A stretch of 64,000 nt of DNA from Archilochus colubris. Its lineage: Eukaryota > Chordata > Aves > Apodiformes > Trochilidae. Below, piece after piece: positions 24,901-36,900 of the stretch; position 1 is the first letter of the stretch, and every line of letters starts with the position of its first letter. The stretch is from the NCBI GenBank assembly GCA_023079485.1, contig CM041103.1:10148503-10212502 (forward strand). The letters are read 5' to 3'. The position numbers and the translations under genes were made by a program. The notes below the pieces were generated by a model. It did no database searches. It saw nothing but the letters and a program-made list of their open reading frames with translations, and was not told the origin of the DNA.

Positions 24901-27900
24901 TTTTTCCCAAAGCAGCCAGAAGCACCCTGAACAATCACAGTTCTGGAGAGAATCAAGGCAACTTACCTTGCTTTGTGTGAACTCCCTGAACATGGCTGCC
25001 AGCCCATCATCATCAACATCACTGTCAGTTTTAATAGCAACATTAAGAATGTGAATGGGCTCCTCGCGGGAAGTCTGCAATTTAAAGAAAATATTCCCCA
25101 TAAATAAACTGTTAACAACTTAACACCTGGGTGTTCTCAAAAGAGCTCCCCAAAAGCACCTCTAGTACACAGATGCCTTTGGGGAAAATGACCTCAGCAA
25201 AGCATGCTGTAAACCAAGGAAAACTGTGAGGGAAATCCTAAACCAAGCAGCTTCCTAAATTTGTGATTTCAGAGCAATAAGAGTTAATGTCCACAAAGAG
25301 CAAACTGGAGCTTCATTTGGAGAATCCAATTCTGGCAGCCACATCTGACTTGGTTAACTCAAGTGTACTTCATTAGGATACAGAAAGAATGCAAGGTCAG
25401 GACCTCTCTTCACAAGATGAGGACAGGCAGGACATTACAGGACTTGGGCATCAAGAAAGGTAATGAAATTAAGTGAAATCCAAGTGTAGGAGTAAAACAA
25501 TGTGTGTTTTCCTATCTACAACTACATGAAATAATGTGGAAGCATCAATTACTTCAGAGCTCTGAGAAATTACAAAATAAGTATTTATTCCTCTGCACCT
25601 GTTCTCCACACCAATGCAGAAATTGAGAGGTTCATCTCATCTTTTCCTCCTAAAAACAGTTCTAAAAGGCAGGATAGAGGGAACAGTCAGGAAGCAACAT
25701 AGAAGACAGAAAATATGGCAGCTGAATATGCAGTTCCAAAAGTCCAATGCCCAGAGGAGGTCTGGAAACATAATTATGGGTCTGAACTCTGAGTTATGCC
25801 CTGGATCCACTAATTCTGCTGATGTTAAAAGCTACAAACTCAATTTACATGGAGAGTAAGAGATTTAGACACAGTTTTTGAACAGAGTCAGAAAATGGCC
25901 ACCTACTTGGAATCATCTGCTGTGGAACAAGCAAACAAATCATACAGAAATACAAAAAGCTTTTACCTCCTGCTTCCAGCACTCAAATTAGTGACAAGTA
26001 TCTAGCCTGCAGCCACTGCAGCACTCTGCACACCTCCTATTTCCAACCTGAGAGCAATCTCAAGAGAAAAAATCCCCACTGTACCTTGTCTTCATCATAC
26101 AAGGAAGCATGGCCAGCTTCAGGGAAGGTTGGGCTCTGGGGAGGAGAGTCACAGAAGCAACCCATCACTTCATCAAAGATTCTGAAATACACCAGAGAAA
26201 TACCAGTCACCTCCAAGCTGCTGCTGGCAGGCTGAGAGCATACAGCACTCAGAGCCACAAATCATGCTGCTGAGGAGGGGAGGGAGAGCAAAGGACTCCT
26301 TCTTCCCTTTGCAGGCCTGGAACTCAAAAGATGAGGAGACAATAACTCTTCCACCCCTCAAACCAAAGCAGAGCCTGGATCTACCAATACTTGTCAGAGA
26401 TCTGATGGTTGCAGCCCTCATGACTGCCATGGGCTCTGCTGGGGTTTTTGCCCACCCCTAGGAAGTTGAAAACATAAAGAACACATCCTCCCACATGTAT
26501 ATGCATGAAGTAAAGCATTAGAAGAAATCAGCACGTTTGCAAGTGATGGCCAACCAGCAGAAATTCAAGATGCTGATCCTTCTGCCTGCAAGCTGCTCCT
26601 ACAGCAGTCTGAACTCCAGTTATCTCAAGGAGAGGGACAAGGAGATCCAAACAAACTTCCACCTGAAACCCCAGAAACTTAGCAAACAAGCTCAGGGCCA
26701 GCTTAAACCTGACTATAGACAAAGCAAAGATTTTTCCAGCTCCATTTAGGACTCCCTAGCAAGCTGGCAACACAAACAATCATCCCCCTTCCCCACCTAC
26801 CTGACAAAGTCTTCAAAGGTGCGGAAGGAGACCATGCCCCCCATCCGCTGGCACGGGGGAGTGAAGGAGTTGTCCAGCAGCACATCACTGACACTTGCTA
26901 CATGGACCATCCCGTAGTGATTGAGGTTGGAAGAGAAGGACATTCTAAACAGCAATTCAAGAAGATCAGAGTTAGCAGGGGGAAGGGAGAGAAGCACACC
27001 AGTGGAAGAAGCTCTGCCTGCCAGGAGTGTGGAGGTTCATGCAGCACAAGTGCTGCTGTGCTGCCTCCCTGGAGTCCCTGCTGTGCTGGGGGACTCCCTC
27101 TCTGTGCCCTGAGTGCCCTTCCCTGGGCCTTCTCCCAGTGGCCAGGAACAGCAAAGAGCCAGGAATTAAGGCTAGAACCCTTTTATCTTGAGATGACAGA
27201 TGAATTATAACTATGCAAAGCTGAATGTGTCTTTCCCCCCCGTACGTTTGTTTTGCTCTACAGTTGGAATACTGGCAGCAATAATTCTGACACTTTAAAG
27301 ACTTAGTACATTGGTACAAATTAAGCTGAGGTGTACCAAGCCATATTATCTTATTGCTTCCACATTTGTTCTGGTCATACTACAATTTATACTCCCCAAA
27401 TGCAGTGTAGTACAGTGACCTCTCTAAAATCCTACACTGCAAACAGGGTTTTCTGTAGTCTCAGAGCAGTGTACCTACCCCAAATAAAGCCCTTACAGCC
27501 TTCCACCTAACTGATCAAACTCATGCCCTCCTCCATGTTATTTAATCCATGCTTTAAAAACATTGCAACTCCCCCCACTCATTGACAAGACAGCCTGTGG
27601 TCTGGGGGTGTTGAGCTGTTATAACCTTCTTTTTTGAACACCCACAATGTTATGGGTCAAGACTAGCAGAGAAAGTTTCTCAGTAAATAAAAAGCATGCA
27701 ACTAGACAAGTCTTTCCCTAGCTCCTAGAGCTGGGGTTTGTCTTCTCTGCAATAATTATTTCTAATTCCTGAACTGTGCTACGGAGTCATCATCTTAATT
27801 CACTCTGGGACCTACTTCAAAAGCTCCCTGCAACATGGTGAGACCTTCGAGCTTGCTCTGAAGAGACAGAACCCCTGAGCTGGGGCCCAGCAGAGCTCAG

Positions 27901-30900
27901 TGGCAGAGGAACAGAGCACTCACACTTGCTTTGCTCTCCCAGGGGCTTAGGAGGACATTAACAACGTTCAGTTTCTGTCCTCCCCAACGGGTGCCACAAC
28001 AGGAGGCAAAAGGAGATGGGGAAAAAATAAAACTGGGGTGCTGATTCAGCACAGCACGTGCTTGGTTTCCAATCTGTAAAGCCAAACAGGGGCTGAGGAG
28101 CTGGATCAGCCCCCAGTGTCCCAGGACAGGCCCAGCAGAGCTGCCTGCTGCAGGGCTGGGACCACCCTGTGGATTCCTGACACTGCTCCTTACCACTGCA
28201 CCCAGATTGCTTTCTTTCCACATGGAGAAAACCATTGTGATTTGGTCCTAAGCTTATTGTTACCAAGTCTAAAGTAGCATCAGCTTGATTAATAGCTCTC
28301 TGTGTTTAAAGTCACTCTACATTTCTGTAATTTCTCTCTGATTAAGAGCCGTGAGACTTTCAAGCCCATTTTTACCATTTGTCCCTAAATAGGCTTGTAA
28401 GCAGTAATAAATAATAGGTATTCCCCTTTTGAAAGAGAGAAATCTTTCAGGACATGCCTTGGTGTACATTTCTTACAACTAATACAAAAAACACCACAGA
28501 ACAAGTAAGTAAACAGAAAGACAGCAGACATTTTTCATGTATTATTTAAAACAAGAAATACTTTTCAACTGAGACATGGGAGGAAAAATTAGTGTTCAAC
28601 ACACAACAAAACATGCTGTCAGCTGTTTGAGATGTAGATTCATCTATGGTGTGAGGGAGGTGAGACAGCCTCAACAAATTCTAAGCTAGCTGCAAGAAAC
28701 CAGAGCAGCACCAGGGTCACTACCAGCCAGAAGCAACTGCCTGTTCTGCTGTGACACCCTACCAGAGGGTCAACAGCCAGGAATCCAGTTCCAAAAGAGA
28801 CCCCAGAACCAGCATTCTGCTGGAAGTTGACTGTGCACTATACTGCAGGTGAGCTGAGTCACCTGGCAAATTTAATGTTAAAGATTGCAACATGCAAAGC
28901 TTTTTCAAAAGGGTGAAGAAAAGCTGAAAACATGTTTTAGACAAAGGGAGAGGAAAAGGGCAGGAATTATGTTAGGGAACTGAATGATGTTAGAGAACTT
29001 CCCAAGTAATAAGGGCACTAAAACAAAACATGTTAAAACATCAAGTATTAGGCTACTTCTTTCTAGTCTGCCATTTCAAATTTTAAAAGATGACAAGTAC
29101 CATACCTGTTTAGCGTGGGGATGTTCCCTCTGTAATTAAACAACCACAGTTAGTTACAGATTGGTTAGTGAAAGCCATAATAAAGAATTACAACTAAGCT
29201 GATACACAGACCAGCTACAAGTTTACAATTCACTCAACCAGAATTTGTCACCCATTAGGTATTAGGCAAAATTCAATTTCATTGACCCTGAGAAGGAACC
29301 CACCACCTGAATTTGCTTGCCAGGGATATGAGCACAGAGCACACACACCACATGCAAAGAGCATCCCCCAGGAAACCCCACTGGATTTGCAAGGTTCTCT
29401 GCATTGCTACAGCACCTCTGATGCAAGCACCAGCACGAGGAGAGCGAGGGGACTGCACACCCTGACAGAAGGGCAGGTGAAAAAAAAGCCACCATATCCC
29501 ACAGGAGGTTGCAAGAGGTGGAGGGAAAGGAGCCAGCTCCTCCCAGCCAAGCTGCAGCCCACACACTGGCTCCACAACCACACAGGAACAAAGCAAACAC
29601 ACAAACACCAGGTAATGCTTTGCACTTCCAGCATTTGAGGCCTTGGATACCAAAACGAAGAAGCAGAACTTAAGGCAAGTTATAGGAAAAAACTGACAGC
29701 TCTCTTTAGAACACCAATTCAACTCTCCACGTACTTCATGCAGACTAAAGGCTCAGTGATGCACAGAAAGAAGGTGAGGGACACATTTTCATAGCAGCAT
29801 AAGAACAGCACAGTTTAGCCCCTCCTAGCTACATTCATGAAAGCACAAGGTAGTGTATTGCTCATTGCAAGATGTAGAAATTGCTGTGATCTGACATTCA
29901 AAACCATGTAAAGGATAAATTGGGGAAAAAAAAATAAAAACCACACAGAGGAGGCTTGTGCAAAGGGGTCAGCAAACATGGAAAGATTGAAAGCAAAACG
30001 TCAGGGAGCATGTAACTGGTCATTCACTCTCCCCTTCTCTGCAGAAAGCTGTAGCAGATGAAATCAGACTTTCTTACCATCCTTGCACATAGGCAAGACC
30101 CCAAGTTACTGGGCATGAAGTCTGAATAGTATTGGAAGACCAGGGTATTTCCACCACTGACCATTTCTTGTCATAGCAGAACCATGTTCACTACAAGGTT
30201 CTGTGTCTGGTGCATTGCACCTAGAGGCACAAAAAGTTCCCATGATCTCCTCAAGCTATGCAGGAGAAGGCATCAAATAGCCTAAATATGATATTTTTTT
30301 TTTTTGATGCAGTGGGGTGAAACACCATGCTGCAGAGCCTGGGGGCAGGACTGAAAGGGCCACAAGGCCTCAAGGGGTTGAGACTGTTTTGGTTTTTTTT
30401 TAGCTTGGCAAATGGTAGGAAAGCTGCATGTGATCTACTTCAGTTGGAAAAAACAGTCTGGAGAGGACTGGCAGTTCCTACACCTGGTACACTTGTGTGG
30501 CAGTCACTGGAATACTTTCAGAAAACAGACAGGAAAAAAAAAAACAGCACAACAAATGTTCCTTTCTGCCTCAAAAAGGCACCCTGTTGCCTTGCTGCAG
30601 GAACTGGTCCCCAGCCACAGAGCTGAGGAAACTATGGGAAGAATTGCAATGAGGGAAACAAAGAGCCCAGTGGCTGGAGATGTCAGAAGGGAGGAGAGAA
30701 CACTCTTCAATCTGCACATTGCAGGGCTGGGTTTGCATCTCCAGGGCTTTTCACACCAGGAGCTGCATGGTCACTTGTCCCTCAAATGCACTCAGAGGTA
30801 AAGCTTTGATATTTGCAGCACAAAAAGCATTCCAGGCCTCTCCCTGACTGCACCTCTGCAGCACCCACAAGTGGAACCCTGGCTGCAAGGTGTGGGGAGC

Positions 30901-33900
30901 TGCTGAAGGCACAGCCAGCACCATGCAGCTGAGCACAGGCTCAGAAACCCTCTCACCACCCCAGCCCCAGCCCTTCTCTCTGTCTCTTTTGAACTTTTCA
31001 AAAGGCTTCTTGACCAGGGAAGCTGATCTCACTAGGAATCTGCTCCATACCAGTGCAAACTCTACTGTTACAATTACTCCTTCTGCTCCAGACAACAGAA
31101 ATCCTCTTAGCTCCCCTCTGCACCTCCTGTTTGAATCCATTTTCCCTTGCCCCTCCCTTTTTTTTTTTTCCCCTCTCTTTTAAACACCAGCTCTCCCCTA
31201 TGAAAATGATGGCAATGCATGCAAAGCACCACTGGTTATCTCCAGCTGTGACTGAGTGCCAGCACAGGGCAAAGCTTTTGAAATCAGGCAGCAAAGCAGA
31301 ATCAGCAGAGGTCTGCTGAATAACCCACTTGTAGTTATTAACAGCAGTACCACAGGAGAAAGAGCAATTCCACTGGCTGTGACCAGTGGCATTCCTCTTA
31401 TGTTTCTTCATTTCTGTAGAAGAATCTAAACAGAAGGCTGTGAAACATGCCTCAAACCATACATTTTGATTGAGTTTTTCCTCTCCCTCTTTCTCTCCTT
31501 ATTCTCCTGCTCCCTCTGTGATTCAGCCAAGCTGAATCTGCTACTGAAGTCCAATTTGCATAAAATTATCATCGTTCCATTCAGTTTGCTGCCCCTCCAA
31601 CAGCCCCTTCTTTGCTCTGTTGGAAGATTTTGCCCTTTCTGAAACCAGCAAGCCAAGGGAACTGCAACACATTATGCTGCCTGCTGGCTAATTAACATCA
31701 AACCCTCAGCATGAACTGCAGGGATTTACAGGTGTCCTGGAAGTATTTTCCCCTCCTCCCTCCTGGTATCAGCCAGTTCCCCACAACGAGGAGGGGACCT
31801 CAGGCTGCCTCATGATACCCCAACAGGCTTCACACCCAGGTCTCCGGGCTGAGACAGGTAGAGTCCAAAGCAGCACCACTAGCAATCCAACACTAGCAAT
31901 CCAAGGACTCTTTTAGCAGCCACTTTAGTCCACAGAAAAAGCTTCCATTTTGTCAGAAATTCAAATCTTATGAGTATAGGAAGGAACTTGCAAACACTGC
32001 TCTAAGTGTATGCAAGTTTGGGTTTCCTATTCTTCTGCAAAAAGCACTGCTTGGAAACAGCAATATTTAAGATGGCTTTCAGCCTTCAAAAAGGTTTCTA
32101 CCTGCAAGCTAAAGAAAGAGGCTGACATAAAAGAACAACCAAAATACTCCATAGATGATGAAACATCAAGACATAGCAAAGGAGAGACCATGCACCATTC
32201 TTAAGCTTTAAGATCACAAGTGGGGCACCAAGAAACATCCAGGAGCACAGGAAGAGGAGATACTGGGCAAAACCAAGCACGAGGTGGTCGAGACATTTAC
32301 ACTGATATCCTTGGAAAGAAAAAGCAACTAACAACTAGACCTAACTCCACCCTTGGGAGCATCACAGACAGCAGGATGCAGTCCCAAGGATGAATTCAAC
32401 CTGGACAAGTCTAAGTGAGGCATCTGCCTGTGTGTCCATGTTTGCTGTGTGTGTATTCCCAGCCCCAAAGGCAGCTGGGGTCAATCAGACAGCTTGTTCA
32501 GCAAGTTTCAAAAGTAAAACTCACTTGAAAGCTAACTAAGCCAATTATCAAAACTTGAAAGTTAAATCTGCAGTGCTAAACCCTTCCTTCACTCCTGCCT
32601 GGCAGTGACACATCCTGACTCAAGGCTCCCCAGGATGTCTCAAGCCCAAGTGTGGCAGTGAGGGTGGCACATGGGACAGTGGGGAGGCATGGCTCAGGCC
32701 ATGAGTGAGCAAACAGGATGGGGTACACTTCATTTCCTTTGGGGCTCAAGACACTGAGAAGACAGAGCCCTGAGGTATCATTGGCATACTCCAAAATCAA
32801 GATGTAGCCAGCATCTCCACGTCTCCCTTGCCAGCAACTGGGTTTCTGACAGAGGGAACGCATTTATCTCCGAGTAAAACAGAGGGATCTCTTTTGTGGG
32901 AACACATTTACCTCTGAATTCTTCCCTTCTGATCCTCCAGTACATCTGCAACTGGGGAAGGAGAGATCAGAAGAGCAGCTGAACAACCTGGCTGGGGGAA
33001 TGCAGGGAGATGGAGAGAATGGGATGCTTTAGGAGGAGCAGTGCAGCAGCACAATGCTGCAGCAGGCTCCAAAAGCTGCCTACAGCAGACAATGTCCCTG
33101 TTTAATTTAAACCTTACAGCTTCAAACATAAGAAAGGCTGCTCGAAAGCAGCAGAGGAGAGAGGGATTATTAGAAAAAAAACTTCTGTTGAAAAAGCACC
33201 ATAATTCCCTCTCCTTCTCCCTATACTAGACACACAATGTTTCTTTGAACAGAAGATTTCAAGCTAAGATTAGGCAAGCAGTGTTTCATGTGCTGAACAC
33301 CTATGAAAGGCCTTTCAGTGTCTGTCACCTGCCTTGCCATTCTCACAAAGGAAGCTGAACTCTCTGAACACCAGTCAATATTCCACCAGCTTCCCATCTC
33401 AGCAGGGCAGTCTGAACAAGAGGGAAGCAGAGAACAGCTCAGAACAGGGCTCATTTCTTTGCCCCACCTTTTCTCCCCAGGACTCTAGCTGACTGAAAGA
33501 GGCAGGTTATCCACATGCAAGGGGCTCTGCACAGAAGTGTTTGTTTGCAGTACCCTGCTGCAGTGTGGAGCCATCAGCATCCCATAGATCCCCTCGTGTC
33601 CCTGCCTCCAGATTGGATTGCTGCAGTGCCTCTGCTTGGAGAGGGCTCACAAACTCCATTTACCACAGAAGGCACCAGATGGTTACACTGTGCTCCTCAT
33701 CTGCCATGCACTGGGCAACAAGGAATGCTGGGCTGGAGCTATGAAGCCCTCTATGGTTTCAATTAGAAGCAGTTTGTCTTCCCCTTGCAGTTGGGATCAG
33801 TGGGATTCTTACAACAGGATGCTTTCTATTAAATTAAACAAACAATTCCCAAAACAGTTTCTGCCCGCCAAGCCCACCAGGAGCAGGCTGCATTTCTGTG

Positions 33901-36900
33901 ACTTTGTTAGCAGATTGAACAGTTTTGCTCTCCTCTCTGCTTCTATGTAAAGCTTTCCTGTGGGTAGTTGATGACAATCATTCAGTGGCCAAAAATACAA
34001 AGTCTGAGTGCCTAGCTGTGACTAATCCCATCCAAAGTTGTGACTGTGATTGCTGCCGTTACAATTAAGTCGAGGAATAGCAGAGTTAAATAGCAATAAA
34101 AAAGAATTTAAGTATCAGTTTGCTATTTGCTCTACATGAATATTTGCTTGGGATGTCTCCACTTTGGGGTTTACACTTGGAAGGCATTTTTAGCTTGTCA
34201 GTCTACGAGTTCATGCTACATACAAAAAACACAGGATGAAAGTAGAACATGGTGAAAAACAACAAGACTTAAGCAAGACAGTGTCAGAGGCTTGAGATTT
34301 CTGTGTCTTGGGCTTAACATAAGGTCTGCTTTTACAGCAAGCTTCCATCTGAAGCCCCCAGGCTCAGCACTGCTTCAGCACCCAGCCACACAACAGCTAC
34401 TCAAGTAGGTACACACTGCAAGGAGCTGCATCAAGCAACAAAAGCCAAATTCATCACTAACAGACAGAGGTGCAGCTCGAGGGGACTGAATTCAAGCAGT
34501 GAATTTGTCCCCAAGCCTGCTGGCCTCTGCACAAGGGCTGTGATGCATTTTCAGTCAACCATCAGCAGTCCCAATGGATGAGAAGCAGAGCTGAGCTCAA
34601 GAACATTGCCCCAGCCAACTCAGCATAAAGGGGAGAAGAGATTTCAGGACAAAGAAGCTGTTCCCCAGGCAGGTAACAGTTCTCCTCTTCCATCTGACCT
34701 TGTCCAATTAAGTTTGTGATCAGTAACAAAGCAGGGGGCAGCATGGGCAGGCCAAACAACCCCCAAGCAACAGAGGTAACTGAAACCAGCACAGAGAAGA
34801 AATGGAGAAAGAATGAGGGGGGGGTGAGGAGGGGAGGGAGTATTATAAAGGGGTACTAAAAATAGTGTGCAATTATTTACAAATATTCTAGAAATGTAGG
34901 AAACAGATGAGACCAAATGCATGTCCCATTTGTATCATGAGTGTTTTGTGTTGAGGACAGTCATTCGTTTCCAGCAAACCAGATTCTGAAAACCATTTCA
35001 TAAAATGTACTGATGGATTCTCAATGAAGCGAGACTGGACTCCATCGCCCAGGCCCACCAAAAATAAAACAAGGAAAAAAAGATATTTGGAAACAAAGGA
35101 GAAAAACAGGACTGGTCCCACAGTGCCAAAGCAGCACAGACCAAGAGTGGCACCCGGTGGCCACGGAGCTCACTGCGCCTCCCGGCACCAGCAGCTCTGA
35201 GCTGCTGGGAACAACAATGAAACAGTCTGAAACACCCTGTTGCCAGTGAAAAAACACCGGGACTGACTGACCTGACAGATGCTGAACAAGTTCTGATAAT
35301 CAGGTTTGTTAGGGGGTGGCTTTTTATGTCTTTTTCTTTTTTCTTTTTAATTATCTTAGCACAGCCCAGGAGGTACAACGCTTCCACAGGACAGGGCAGC
35401 AAGTAGGGGTTGCTTTTGGTTGAAGTCATGGTAAGTACAGTCTGAAAATACTGACTGAAAACCAAAGTGTGTCACAGCTCTGGCAGGTCTCTATAAAATG
35501 CATCCATCCATGCATCTTGGTCTCCTCAGTCAGAAAACATTTCACCTCATCCAGTAAAGCCAGGTTTGAAAGTAGAGTGAATCACAGTTAAGAGAGGGTT
35601 GGCAGAGGAGTGCTGCAGGGTGGGGACACAGACTGTTCCACTGTTCTTTATTAAAATTCCAAGTACTTGATCAGTTCTGCCTGGAACTGTATTTTTGGAA
35701 GGCTTGGGATTCAGCTAGAACTGAAGTTCCAGAGGAAAGTTACTACAGAAGCCAAACTTAAAAAAATCAGAAAGTAACATGAAAACTGTATCATATTTCA
35801 ATGAATCCAAACTATACAAAACTGCTGATTAAAACTACATCATATCTCAATGAATCCACACTGCAGAAAGCTGCTACCTACAGCTTCCAAGGTTTAAACA
35901 AAAGAACTGGGGAATGAAGGGTTATCTTCAACCCTTTGTGCTTATTTGAGTCACTGTCACTGTCCCCTTCTCTACCAATTCTATTGCAAGTTTTAGGGTG
36001 TAGCCCCTCCTAAACCTCCAGCTCCAGAGGTGCCTGGCCACGTGGTCTGACCTGTTAGGGTGGGAGGTGGGCAGCATGAACTGGAACTCCACCACGCAGG
36101 TGTTGTCCTTCAGCTGGCGGTGCTGGACGCTGTTTAACTCGTAGGCAATGTAGGCTCTCCTCACATACACCTGGGTACAGAGAAACTATCAGCTGAACTC
36201 TGCTGAGGGTACAGGAAGAGAGCAAGAAATACACCAGACTGCAAAAATATTAAAAAACGAACAGGTTTCTCCAAATGAATAACCTAGATAGAAACGTAAT
36301 GCAGCCAGAATTCCAAGTTATTGCTTGAGGAAGGCCGGGCAGGAGCCAGCACAAGGCACACAGGGCAGGCTGTCCACATTCTCTGACTGCAGCTCCACTT
36401 CCAATCCTTTCATCCATCCAAGTTTTCAGGCAGAGATGATAACTAGAATCTCAAATTTCAGTCAGTTATGAATATTAATGCTGCTAAATGCCAGACTCAG
36501 AGTATGCCAGATTCTAGACAACCTACAGATCTCTTAATCTTGCAGGGTAACAGTGCTCAAAAAAACATCAAAAATTTTAAAATATTTATTCTTTCAGTGG
36601 GCATAAACTTACCTCCAAAGCTGCCATTCTTACCACCTGGTTACTGTGGTAGAAAAAGTTGGGTAGCACATCAAAGATGGATGTCTCAGACAAAATGAGT
36701 TTCTAGAAGAGAACACATGAAGCAGAATTTTGAAAGAGAACTTCCTGTCTCACAAACAGGGCCGAACAAAAACCCCAAAACAAGCCTGGTAAGTTCTGAT
36801 TTCCAGGCTTTTCCTGTTCATCAATGATTATGACCTTTTTTTTATATTAAATCATAGAACTGTAAAACATCTCAAGCTGGAAGGGACTCACAAGCTCTCA

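Larger units (their letters stand above)
29130..36051 (-). other. ACACA: ACACA intron upstream of the microexon, 6.9 kb
   Basis: Holds the 14-bp and 49-bp tandem repeats, the G-rich tract, a T-run at about 30294-30305 and a pyrimidine tract at about 31138-31182. No exon or RNA gene is recognised. Confidence 0.75.

Noticed and set aside
30294..30305. T-run as the tail of a minus-strand processed pseudogene or SINE.
   Set aside because: No coding or SINE-like body is visible next to it and no flanking target duplication was found.
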